Program-made: the position numbers and the translations under genes
Shown: piece by piece, positions 1 to 12,076 of the stretch
Layout: each line of letters starts with the position of its first letter
Position numbering within the stretch: the first letter of the stretch is position 1
NCBI GenBank assembly: GCA_000231825.2
Contig: JH720298.1
Coordinates: forward strand, 964,810-1,028,809
Direction of reading: 5' to 3'
Length of the DNA stretch: 64,000 nucleotides
DNA from: Tetrahymena elliotti 4EA
Lineage: Eukaryota > Ciliophora > Oligohymenophorea > Hymenostomatida > Tetrahymenidae
Notes under the pieces: generated by a model
Seen by the model: the letters and a program-made list of their open reading frames with translations, nothing else
The model's database searches: none
Told to the model about the DNA's origin: nothing

Positions 1-2429
1 TATTACAAGATTAAGCACAAAAATTATCTTAAGTTTGCTGACTAATTTAAATATCATAATTTGCAAATATTTATGATGAATCATATTAACCAAATTATCC
101 AAAAGCATCATATAAATAAATGCTAATAAATATTGGATTCACACTATCTTATTGTAAGTATTTTATAGTTTGTGATTGCTATTTAGATCCGAATCCATCA
201 TAATCCATATAATATTTCCCTTTATACATAGTAATTATATCCTGTGGTCTTTAATTACTATCTATTTAAAAAGATGTTACAAGAGCTAGGAGATAAAGAG
301 TTGATTAAGCTTGGTTTAAACTTAACTTTATATTCTGAATTTTTATGCTGTAGTAATAGCCTTGTTGAATGTTATCCATTTTATACTATTGTATAATTTA
401 ACTTTATCTTATTGTTTGAGACTAACCAACGCTTATTGGATAGATTTGTGTAAATACTAAGCTAATTTAAATGTAGAACAATAAAATCCAAATCATTTTG
501 TATTAGTTTATTTATTACTTCTGATATACCCTTTATATTCAAATTTTTAAGATTTTGTTAATATTAAATTATATAGTGAGTGTTGTTATATTCTTTCTTT
601 CTATTTATCTGTCAGATTTATTCATTTTATAGTAATTAAAATCAAGTAAAAAATTATCTTGAATTTACTTACTTTCTCATTTAAATCACTTCAGTATTTG
701 ATCTTTAATAAATTATAAATACTTCTAAAGAGGTTCTTTAAATTAATAAATCTCTAAAAAATATGATAAATCTCTAAAAAAATATCATAACAGTTGGTTC
801 AAGCTTGCCATCGATTTTATGATAAGAAAATATTTATTTTTATGATTTATTTATTGGTTAATATGAGTTCAACCAACTTTCCTATTTTAATAAACCTAAA
901 AATAAAGAAAAAGGGCTAAATAAATTATTTTTTAATTATTAATCTGTTCTCTATCCATTTTTAATTGATAAAAATAAGATTTTAATTGAAAATTCTAGGA
1001 GTCTTTAAATTGTTTTACTTTTAATTCTTGCTAAAACGAATTTTATTTAAAATATTTCTCAAATAAGTAAGGTCTAAGAAGGTCTAACTAAGTATGAAGA
1101 ACAAAATATTGAAAAATACATTTTTACAGTTTAAATTACTAAATGTTTAATAATTGGTAATATTTATTTAAATATCATTCTTGTCAGTAATAACGCACAT
1201 TATATTTCTAAAATAATTAGACAAGAACATTTAATTTATTCAATGAATACTTGAAAATGAAATTTAATCAATTATTAATTCATATTTTAATTTAGTAAAT
1301 TTTTAGTCCTCCTTTTATGCCAAAGTAAAATATTAAAATTGGATTAAAATATAAATAGTAGAAATAAATTTTTAAATAAATTATTTTCCAGTTTGAATTA
1401 ATAAAAAGGATTTCGAAATAATTGGTAATAATAAATGATTATTGTCAGCATTCACAAATATTGTATTTTCTTAAGTTAGTTCAACAAGTACTTCATTTAA
1501 TAAATAAATAAATACTTGGATTTAATCAATAATTAAATTCGTATAACTAATTTTTATTTTTTAAAGCCAAACTAAAATATTAAAATTTGCATAAGGACTA
1601 AGTGGTGTAACAACAACTCTTGTAAAAATATTTTTTTACAGTTTGAATTACTCAAAATTTTTAAATAATAGGTAATATTTATTGACATGAATATCATTCT
1701 TTTCAGTAGTGCATATATTGTATTTTAATATTATTAGTTTAATAAATGCTTTAATAAATAAAATAAATACTTGGAAATTAAATTTCATAAATAATTAATT
1801 AATATTTCTATTAAATTTTAAGTAATTCTTTTTAGTCAAATTAAATAAAATATTAAATTTGCATAAAAACATTCTAATTTGACAACAGCTTTTAAAAAAA
1901 ATATTTTTACATTTTGAATAACTCAAAAATAATTTTTTTAAATAATTGGTAATATGTATTGATAAATCATTCTTGTTGTCTGTAGTAACATATATCTTAT
2001 TTTAAATATTATTAGTTTAACAAGTACTTCATCTTATAAATTAAATATCAATAATGAATTCCTATTTTAACAAATTTAAATTTTAGAAAATTGAAATGAG
2101 ATTTAAATTAAAAATGTTTGCATAAAAATAATTAGAAATAAAAAAATAATATTATCTCTACTTAAATAAAAAATGAAATGATTAATCAATAAAGAATTAT
2201 TGATTTAGAATCTAGTGGTGAAAAATATAGTTTTGTAGTTCTAATTACTAAGTGAAGGAATGGTTGATAATTGCTATTAGGATAAATATCAACATTATCT
2301 TATTTATTCATTTTAGTAATAAACATACAATTTTTGAATTATATTAAGAGACTTTTAATACTAATTTTAACGAAGATAAAAACACTAGGATAATTTTCAG
2401 TTTCAATAAAAATTTAATTCATAATTGAT
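1..2429. other. AT-rich spacer with tandem repeat
   Basis: No reading frame under code 6 (TGA stop only) looks coding here. The only structure seen is the degenerate tandem repeat annotated separately from about 1111 onward. The first kilobase shows no recognisable gene, tRNA or telomere repeat. Confidence 0.6.
1111..2130. repeat. Degenerate ~265-bp tandem repeat, four copies
   Basis: Four diverged copies start near 1111, 1377, 1622 and 1892. Each holds the same ordered words: a T-rich stretch ending in ACAGTTTGAATTACT or a variant, then AATTGGTAAT, then TCATTCTTGTCAGTA, then a TTAGTT...ACAAG segment, ATACTTG, and finally TAAAATATTAAA. Spacing between copies is roughly 245-270 bp. A fifth, weaker copy may begin near 2214 (GTAGTTCTAATTACT). 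The repeat ends a few hundred bases before the kinase-like gene and does not code for protein in any frame checked. Confidence 0.75.
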
Positions 2430-5275
2430 ATGTTTAACTCTCAAGCTATCCACTCTTCATTGCAGTCAAGTCCTAAAAGAAATTATTATCAGCGATCTCC
2501 TTATAAGCCAAGATTTCTTCCATAGAATAAAGAAATAAGTTCATTTTAAGATTCTTTATAAGATTTAGTGTAATAGTAATAGGAAATAAGGAATAACCAT
2601 AGAAATCCTTCTGCTTAGATTAGATAAAAAAGGAATCAGTCTTCTCATATAGATTAATCATATACATAAAATAATGAGGATGAGTAAAATACTTAAAGTT
2701 ATTATCTAGGATTTGAAGAAAGAAAAAAACTCAGAGAAAAATAGATAATTGGATCATATTTTAAGAATAATAATTCTTATTATGGTTCTACTATGCTTAG
2801 TGGCTTTGAATATAATGAAAGACCTAAATCTATTAATAAATCAACTAACTTTATTAGAGATATGTCCCCTATGTAAGAAATAAATAAGAGTGTATTGAAA
2901 GTAGGGAATATAGATAACTAAATCTACAATAAAATTGATTTGTAATAATATAAAGTCAATAAAAACTAAAGTGGTGTTCAGTTGAATAACATATTTCAAA
3001 ATGCTCAGCAAATTAAATTAGCTCCTATCTATGTTTAGTAATAGAAAAAGCTTAGATTTGAAACTGATGAAAATGAGAAAGTTAATTCTCAAGCCAATAA
3101 CAGTATTTTAAATAAATCTTTGGCCAATTCTAGGACAATAAGTCCAATCAATTCAGTGTATTAATAAAGCTTTTTAAAATAGTAAAAAATAATATCAAGC
3201 AATAGTTTAAATTAGACAAGATAATCATTCAATAATATTAAAAAAACTCCATAATCAGATAAACCTAATTTATTAAGCTTTCAGCAATCCTCAATCACTC
3301 AAAGCACTCTTTAGTATTAAACAACTATTAACACCCAGCCTTCGTCATAATATATCTAAATACTATAAGAAGATGAGTATAATCCACCTGAAATAAACCC
3401 CTAATTGTATGTTAGTTTTTGTAAAGATCCAGCTCTTCCAATTATTGATGAAGCAGACAATATGATAGAGTAAGACCCTCATCAAATAAAGTTTAAAGAA
3501 CTATATTCCCAAGACTTTAGGGTAGGAAACGGATAAGAACTCCTCTCAATGGAAGGTTCGACAACTACCATATAAACAAATCTCATACCATTCCCAATCA
3601 ACTACATCAAGAAAAAATGCATAGGTAATAAATATTTAAACAATTCTTTTTCAAATATTTAATTTCTTAAAATATTTTAAATAGAAAAATAAATAATTAA
3701 ATTAACAATTTAAAACTCTAAATCATTTTATCAAAGCTTTAAGGATACTTTACTTTAAAATAGAGAAAGCTCAATAAATTCTTAAAAAATAAACAAAAAT
3801 ATATTTTTTAATTCAATAATAAGAAGAATTAGTTTACCTTCAATTTGATTTAGCTAAATATGCTTTTCAAAGTTAATAATAAAACATTAACTAAATGATT
3901 TATCTATGCATAAATACATTCATTTTAAGTGTACAGTCAAAATGAACTGACCGAATGTTAGGATTCATCTTTAATTAGAAATATATAATTGATGCATTTT
4001 AAGTCAAAATTGATTGAAATTCTCCTCAATGTACTTATGGATATTCAAATAAAATAGAAAATATTAATATTCTAAAAAAAATTTAATAAAAACGCACTAA
4101 AAGCTGTAAAATACATTGAAAATATTTTACTATTTATTTTTTTAGTCAATAAATTCAAAATAGAAAAGATATTTTTAAAAACTCTAAAAAATTAAAATTA
4201 TTTTCTCAAATTAAAAATAGGAAAAAGTGGATTTTCAAAAATGTATATTTGTGAAAGAAAGTAAGATGATAAGTAATTTATTTGTAAGGAGGTAGACTTC
4301 TCAAAGGATGATAAAGCTAAGGAATTATATTTAAATGAGATAGAGTTTTACCAGTGCTTTATGAGGAATAGTTAGGTCAGAGATTATTTTTCAAAATATC
4401 CGGGTTTTAAATTCATACCTTATATGGATTATAATGAAATTATTATGAATTATATGACTGATGTTGAGTATGGGTTTTTGATTACAGAATTTCTACAAAA
4501 GCCTTTAAGGAAAAGTATTTTTGAGGTTAAGAAAGAAACTGTAACAGGGGAAGAAATTTATTAGATACATTTAAAACCTTTATATAATCATTTAGTAGAA
4601 GAGCCTGAAAACTTTAAGAGATTTATCAAAGAAATAGCTGAGTATCTATAACTTTTGTAATAAAATAAATGGAGTCATGGGGATTTAAGGTTAGATAATA
4701 TTGTTATTAGCTCTACATAGATAGGAGGTAGTGAATTCTTAGATTATTTTAAAATTATCGATTATGCTAGTAGTTTTCGTACTCATAAATTTAAGGGTTT
4801 GTAATCACATATAACTCCAGAGTATATGCCACCAGAGTTTTTAAAACATTTGATAGCAGATAAATTTGAAGATGAGTAACTCCAATAAGATGTTAATTAT
4901 GATATATTTTAATATGCTGTTGATCCAGAGGCTCCCTCCTCACTTGATATTTGGAGCTTAGGATGCTTAATTTTAGAATTAGTCCTTGCAGTTCCTCTAT
5001 GGGTAACCCAAAGATGCTGTGTTAAATAAAAAAATTTTATTTTTAGAGGACTTTTTTCAACAAAAGAAAGAAAAATAGAATAAATTTACACCAAACAAAA
5101 GAAATTTCTGAAATAATATTAATAAATTATGAAATCATTAAAAATTGGTAACTTAGACAATTAAATAAAATTAATTCTTGATGGATGTTTGAAAGCGAAT
5201 CCAAGAGAAAGAATAACACCTGAATAAATATTGGAGCTATTATCTAAAAGCGATTTCAAATAAGAGGATAAATGA
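2430..5275 (+). CDS. Kinase-like protein, Q/N-rich N-terminus
   Basis: Model: join(2430..3624, 4221..5275), 749 aa, code 6, TGA stop. Residues 1-398 are low-complexity (Q, N, S, K). The 596-nt intron lies inside the glycine loop: splicing creates IGKSGFSKMY near residue 399, which strongly supports the junction. Downstream are ICKEVDF (beta-3 lysine), HGDLRLDN (catalytic loop, H551; HGD instead of HRD), IIDYASS (DYA instead of DFG, D579), a PEYMPPEF segment in the APE position, and SLDIWSLGCLILEL (helix F). The catalytic Asp and the Asn of the loop are kept, but the DFG glycine and the HRD arginine are not. The protein may therefore be an atypical or weakly active kinase; activity cannot be judged from sequence. 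The substrate is unknown. The downstream neighbour converges on it from the other strand. Confidence 0.85.
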
Positions 5276-6029
5276 ATCAAAGATGGAAAGAATAAAGATT
5301 CAACTTATTTCAATAAAATAAAGTAGTATTCAAATTACAAGTAATATGACTGGCTGATTATGAATGAAAAATTTTTTTTAATTTTAATCAAAACCAACAA
5401 AATTATTGTTTCAAATAAAATTGCAATTTTTCACAATATCTATTTAAAGAAACACTGTCTGATCAATATTCGAAAAATAAATTTATAACTAAAATATTAA
5501 TTACAAATATCTTTAATATATGTATGTTCTTCAGAAATAACTATCAAACAAATATTTTACTGCTTTACTATTTTTTTATCTATTATTTAGTCAAACTTTT
5601 CTATTTAATTTTTTCTTGAATTTTACAAAAATATGTATCAAATATTATCTTTACTGAGATGATTAATAATTCAGTTGATACCCATTTTTTAATATTTTTT
5701 TAAAAAGAAAACATACTTTGAATAAAGCTTAAGTTTTAAAAAATTATTAAAGAAAAAGAAAATCATTTTTTTGTTTATTTTAAAAGATAAAAATAGAGTT
5801 AATGAATCACATGAAATAGCAGCTATAAAAATAAGTGTAAATCTTTGTGAAAGATAAATTTATATTAAGATAGTTGAATGAATATAAGAATCAAATATTT
5901 TGCAAGATTTGAGAATTTTTGTTAACTCTATTTCTGTATTATTCAAATTCTTCAAGGGCTTATTATTTTATGAGGGACTTTTCATTACTAGTATTATAAT
6001 TTCTAACTATTTTTTCATATTTTTTCTTT
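5276..6029. other. Spacer between convergent genes
   Basis: About 750 bp between the kinase-like stop and the chitin synthase stop. It is AT-rich with homopolymer A and T runs, and nothing codes here in either strand. It probably holds both 3' UTRs. Confidence 0.6.
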
Positions 6030-9000
6030 TCATAGCAAAAATATCTAAGGTAATTGACTGCTGCCACTGTTTAATAATTAATTAAATAAAATATATTAAA
6101 AAATGAAGTATATTTTTAAAATTTTACATAAACTCTTAATAGCAAGATAAGAAGTACCATATGTACCAATAGCTAGCATAACATAGGGAGTTTAAGCAAA
6201 GAAAAGATTTACTGATATCAAAAGTGTTACGAAAACAGCATTTAGCATCAACCATTTTCCAACAAACTAAACTTTGTTCAAATAAAAATTAGTTTTTTCA
6301 GAATCTTTGCTAATACCCTTTGTTCCCCAAGTAACATCGTCTACATTACAGAAAGCATAAATTAGCAAGACATGATTGTAAACAGGTTAGTAAATTGTGA
6401 AACTGAACCATGATTTAAGCATGTAAAATACAAGTTTATATTAAGGACAAATATGAACAACAGCAATAATAACATAACTTGCAACATTAGTAATAAGAAG
6501 AGTTATGATATACCAATATAAGGTGTTATCAAGCTCTTTAAATCCAACGATAACGTTGTTCTTCCTATTGTAGATATTTAAAGCGACACTTACCAAAACG
6601 ATAGCAGCAATCAATAAAGACTATTTCAATAAAATAAAATTGCTTCCTCCATAAAATATAAATAAATAAATAAATTTCGTTATTACACTGACTGAGATAA
6701 TAGCAGATAAAACTTTGAAGACTGTCATACCAAATTCTTGAGTTTTCTATATTTTAAAATAAAAAATATGGTTAGTTTGATTGAAAAGTTATGTGGCTAC
6801 ATACAAGTTAATCAACTAATTTTTTGAGCTCGAATTTCTAAGTTTTTAAATTATGAACACTTTCTTGTTTAGCTTCATGCAATTCCTTAATTGTTGTATT
6901 TCCTTTTCTGACTTTAATATCATGTATCTTTTTTTCATATTTAATTTCTAACTTTCTAATAGATTATTCAGAAGAATTTTGAGCTCTTTCTTCAGAAATT
7001 TTCTACTCAAGTTCTTTTAAAAGTTTTTGAATATCATTTGTTTCTTTGTCTTCTAAACTACCATCAATGATTTTTTAGTAAAGCTATTTGTTTCCACCTT
7101 TAATTTTCAAAAACAAACTAGCAAATATAATAGATAGAATACAAATGATAAACAATGCAGGAATCAAATTTAAAGCTACTAAGGCGAATCTAGTTAAGAA
7201 AAAAAGTAAATTTAAAGTATTCATACAAAATAAAATTACGATGGGTCATCCTTAATAGTGCAAATTTAGTAACACAAGCTTTATTTGGTTAAATCAACAA
7301 TAGGATTACACATATTATCCGGTTACTCATCAATTTTTTCACACTTTTCAGTTTTATTTTCATCAACATAAAGCTAGTAACCTTGCTGCAAATCGGGATT
7401 TAAAAACTAATAACTACACATGATAGCAACAAAAATATAGAAAGCAGGTAACATATAAGTATTGAATTTTCCTAGAGCTGCAAAAAACATATTGAAAGGA
7501 AGGATTACTTTTTTCTAAAGAGAAGAGTGACCACTATCCTCAACATAACTTTTGTAATGTTTCAAGACATAATCCAAAGCATAGTTTGTACTATTTATCC
7601 AACGTCTTCTCTAACTCATAAATTCTTCTAATGAACCAACAGGGTCAGTATATGCATAGGCATCTGGGACGTATTTTAAGCTATTTTAAAAATTTTTAGA
7701 ATTATTTTAAATTCATTTTTCAAATTCTTATCTTGATTTAATTTTTGTTTAAATCTATTGTTTATTTATATCATCTGCTCATACTCAAAAAATGATGAAA
7801 TAAATATCCATACTAACTAACTAATTAATTATCAATTAATTAATAATTAATAAGAAATAATATATTTTGGTTTGTACTTTCTTCTTATTTAATTTTGGTA
7901 TGATCATTTTTATTGTAAATAAAATAATTTTACATGTAATCTTTTTGAGGTTAGCAATATAAACCAAGACAAAGAATTCTATCTTCGGCTAAAAACATAT
8001 TTGCTTCATAAATATTTCCTTCAAGTCTTCTTGGATTTAATAATTGTTTGAAATAAGCTTTTTGTAAAATAGTTTCTCTCCCTTCGAATTTGACTTACAA
8101 AGCTTCATATCTATAGGTTGGATTAGATAAGAAAACTATGAAATAAATAGAATATGCTAAAGAAAAAGACATACCTATATGCAGACCATGCACCTGGCAA
8201 GACATGCAAGAAACCTAATAGAGATTCAAAGTTTTTATCAACCATATGAGCTATAGTATATTCATAAAGTTATGCATTTTTCAAACTACCTAACTCTAAG
8301 AAGCCAAGCAATAGATATTAAATAATTTTGAAAATAACCCAAAAGATGTTATAAATAATCCAATCAAATAAGACCTTCTTAATGATGATATATAACAAAG
8401 TAATAGGGAGAAGAATAAGGGAGATCTTTAAATTAACTTTATTCTTTTTATCTTCAATTCTTTTTATTTTTTCAAGTCTATTTTCTTCTGTTGTTTATTT
8501 TTATTAATCTTCCTAATCTACCCTCTATTGGGATAGAATTTTTTTATTCTATTTTTAAATCTTTTTATCATCTTGCCATTCATCTCTAATTAATCTCTTT
8601 TGTTCTTTAATTTTCTTTTTTGCCTATTCTTCGATATCTTTCTGTTCTCTTTCACTCTTCTCCTCTCCAATTTATGGTTCTTCTAAACCCAAAAATCCAC
8701 AGACTCCTCCTATTTTGTCGTTTCCTTCTAGGGCCATGTAGAATTTTACTAAACCATCTTTAGCAGGCTTTATATAAATAAATAAATTTAATAAAAAACA
8801 AGTAAAAAATTAATTTTATTTTTAATCAACTTATCTTTAAAGTTGTGTTTTAATATTAATCATTCAATCAATTTTGGCGTATTTAAATAGGAGAAAGTTT
8901 AATTTAATTAAAATTTTTTTTTCTGGTAAAACAATATTTTCCTATTCGTGGTGTCAGGTGTGGTGTGGGAGGAATAAAAGAAATAAAAAAATTGATTACA

Positions 9001-10302
9001 AGGGTACCAACGTCAACCAAAGCACAATATTTAGGCTTAAATTATTAGCAAAAACCCTCAAAAAACCACAAGTGAGATGAGAGCTTTTTAGAATTCAAAT
9101 GCTTGAATGCAGAAAAAACAATCAGACCGCTCTTATTGTAGTCCATATTTTCTTGGTGAATATTGCCACTACCCAAGTTAACCTTCAATTTATTAAGATC
9201 ATTGAATTGAACAAAATTTTAATAGAGAAGAGAGGTCTTAGCAGGAATTGTATTTGGGAAGTTTTAATTAGATTCAAGAGTTGCTTCTTATTTAGTATAT
9301 TTCAAGAATTTTATTTGCTAATCAATCACATTTCTACGATTTTATAGATGGTATGGTCTGCCCAAACTATCATCAATAAAAGAGTAAAAATCGACTGTTT
9401 CCTATCTCATTTTCATTATACCATCTTATAAAACAACTACAGCAATTTAGCTTTGATCAACACCAGCCTCTCTTACAAAAACCTCTACATTATCATATAT
9501 ATGTCTCAAAGTATTTTCTAAGAATGCTCTCTCTTCTGCATACATTGTCACACAAACTAACATTTTAATTTTATCAAATCCTTTCACTTACTTTGAATAG
9601 TAAGAAAGAAGTCCATGTTTGCCATTTTCAGTATCAATAGGAAATAATCTATTTCTATTTATTTACACAAAAAAACAAAGAAATTAATCAATTAATTTTA
9701 CTTTGATTAAAAAAATAAATATAATTTGATAAGATGATATCCTCTTAAAATAAATCCTCTTACCAAAGCATATTTGAAATAAAATTATTTCATATAGATG
9801 TGTTAGCTTTGGTAAGGATTTAAAATCAAAAAATTGTAAGGATTAAAATCAAAAAATTATAGATTTTAAGTTTTTGAATAATAAAAAATAATAGATACTT
9901 ATAGTCCTTTTCTTCATCAAATGTTGGGTAATTTTTTTTTGAGCGATCATATTTAGGAGCCTTATTGTTATTTTGATTTGAGAGAGGTTTCTTATCTAAT
10001 TTCAAATGAGGGTGCTTGCAAATTAGTAGACCTGGCTTTCTTTACTCTCCTTTTTCATCAAAAGATGTCATCAAGTAAATATCTAAAGGTTTCTAACTAT
10101 TAAACTCATCAGTATTGATCATTGTAACATCTACAGTATTTTTGTATAGAGGGTTGTGCAAAATAGTCTTATTTCCATAAACAGTTCTACTAGCTTCATT
10201 ATCTGATTATTTTTCATATTACGAAAGAAGGTTTGTTCTAATTTCTCTATTATCTTCACTAAAAGTGATTTAATGATTATTACTTCTAGACTACTAATTC
10301 AT
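6030..10302 (-). CDS. Chitin synthase
   Basis: Model: complement(join(6030..6746, 6805..7189, 7240..7680, 7934..8110, 8175..8767, 9000..9654, 9899..10302)), 1123 aa; all seven exons keep frame. It would polymerise GlcNAc from UDP-GlcNAc into chitin across a membrane. Family landmarks in order: [11 protein letters not shown] and VVVLQDG (family 2 glycosyltransferase start), [16 protein letters not shown] near residue 550, LAEDR (catalytic Asp near 594), and QRRRW at 633-637 (the chitin synthase signature). These are followed by several membrane helices. Exon 6 codes for a charged, probably coiled-coil stretch between helices. A WGTKG motif follows near the C-terminus, as in other chitin synthases. 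The N-terminal 130 residues are polar and unrecognised. A role in a cyst wall or similar coat is an inference. It is divergent from the ERCC1-like gene, 1.2 kb away. Confidence 0.93.
9752..9859. repeat. Intronic hairpin and tandem duplication
   Basis: This lies inside intron 1 (9655-9898) of the chitin synthase gene. Arms 9752-9769 and 9806-9821 pair (TTACCAAAGC with GCTTTGGTAA, then AAATCC with GGATTT around a 2-nt bulge). The loop is itself a near-palindrome (ATATTTGAAATAA with TTATTTCATAT). Beside it, a 23-24-bp unit beginning TAAGGATT is tandemly duplicated at 9813-9836 and 9837-9859. The 3' arm of the hairpin overlaps the first unit. Confidence 0.8.
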
Positions 10303-11500
10303 ATTTTTTAAACTGCACTTCTAATTACTTTGAAATGATTAACTTTTAATTATTTCAAGAAAAAGATTCGCTTAATTAAAAATGCAAAAAAAAAAAATTG
10401 AAGTAATAAATAGATAAAAGAATAAAAAACCAATCTAAAGCAATACTTAACTTCTTTTCACTTTTTTTAGCAATCACATTAATAAATAATGTAATAATGT
10501 AATTAGAAAAAATGTTTGGATTTTTCAATCTTTTAGGTTATTCCTAAATCCAAAAGTAAATGATTTTTGGCAATTTTCATTTTTGATTGAGTTTTTATTC
10601 AAAATATCCATTTAAATAAATCCATAAATTTAAGGTTACTAACATTCAAAAGTTTACTATTATAAATATGACTTAACTAAATTCCCTCTCCCCCTATTAA
10701 AAAAAATAAATCCAAAATTAAAAAAATTAAATTTGACTTAATTATCAAAATTTACTAATTTACATAAGGGAAGATAATAACATCAAAAATTTTCTGATTT
10801 ATCATAATTACCCAATTCTAAAAATCTCTATTTAATTCATACATCTTATTAAGAAATTTAATTTAAAATCTAATTTAAGTTTATTCATCTTTTCTTAAAT
10901 TAAAAATAATTCCTCATATTCTAATTTCAAGCAAAATCAATTATTAAATTTTGTTAATAATATTATTAATTGCAGCATATTTACATAATCTGGTTTATCA
11001 TTTGCCTATTCCTCTCTCTATAAAATTTATATCTTTTTGCTTTAAATCTCTTTAGGATTTTTGCTTGATATTCAAAAAAGGCTGTAAACTACATTTTCAT
11101 ACGAATTTTAATTAGAATTCTTAAAATTTAAATAGTTTTTTTTTAAGGATACTTTATTTTGATTAAATTAAAAAATCTAATTCAAATAAATTTTGAGATC
11201 AATTATTTCCCACTTTAACTAATTTCTATCAAATTTACAAAAAATTAATTTTTTTAATATGTAATGAAACACCTTTTTAAAATTCTTCAAATTTTGATAA
11301 TTATATTATAAGGAAATCTTTATGACCATTTGTTTTAATTTTACAATTCTATTCCCATTTCAATTTTGTGATTTATCCTTAATAACAAAAATTCTATGAA
11401 TCTTTATCTAATATGTATTTATATAAAAAGATGATATTGACAATAAAGATATGATACTTATTAATAATTTGAGGTAATTAATCAGGAGTCTATTAGTATT
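10303..11500. other. Divergent intergenic region
   Basis: A 1.2-kb AT-rich spacer between the divergent chitin synthase and ERCC1-like starts. It must hold both promoters. No motif stands out; a C-rich tract (CCCTCTCCCCC) lies near 10684. No gene was seen. Confidence 0.6.
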
Positions 11501-12076
11501 ATGAAAAAAGAATCAGAAATAATATAAGTAATAATTAAAAAATATAAATAGATAAAAATAAACAAGTAGTAGAAATAATACATATCAAAGAAACTCATAA
11601 CAAATAAAATTATCGTTTTCAAGAAAATGTTCAAGGCTAAACAAAGAAAATTGTAGATTCTTTCATTTTAAACCAAAAATAGGCTTTTTGAAAATATTTC
11701 GAAAGATAAATGGGAAATCACTAAAAATTAAAACTAAGAAGCTGATTTTGTAATTGATGATAGTCCATACTCATTTATATTTTTATCATTAAAGTATCAT
11801 ACAGAAACTAGTGTAAAATATATATCTTAAAAATTAGAGGCATTTAAGAAAAATGAAGATTATAACAAATATAAAAAGAGAATTCTACTTCTCCTTTATG
11901 ATGTAAACGATGATAAGGATTAAATGCACTTTCTTCATAAACTATGTGAGGAATTTAACCTAATTTTATTATGCGGATTCTCTTTCTAAGAGATTGCAAA
12001 TTACATATAAACATTTTTGTCAGCTTCTAACAATCAGTAACTAGCCAAGCAATACTTGTAAAACAAAAAGCAGTGA
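11501..12076 (+). CDS. ERCC1: ERCC1/Rad10-like DNA repair protein, short
   Basis: Single exon, 191 aa, TGA stop. ERCC1 is the non-catalytic partner of the XPF nuclease in nucleotide excision and crosslink repair. The central domain is recognisable in order: DDSPYSFIFLSLKYH (compare the LFLSLRYH segment of animal ERCC1), a YI..KLEAF helix, RILLLLYDVNDDKD (compare RVLLVQVDVKD), then HKLCEEFNLILLCGFSFQEIANYI (compare the CTLILAWSPEEAGRYLE region). The first 90 residues are basic. The protein ends right after this domain, so the C-terminal helix-hairpin-helix pair used for XPF binding in animals is missing. The stop sits in CAGTGAGTAAGTAAG, which would make an excellent splice donor, so a further exon is possible. 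I found no HhH-like exon in the next kilobase. Confidence 0.75.

Noticed and set aside
8874..9347. Plus-strand ORFs inside the chitin synthase locus
   Set aside because: They are antisense to exon 2 and intron 2 of the chitin synthase, which carries clear family motifs; the plus-strand products have no match.
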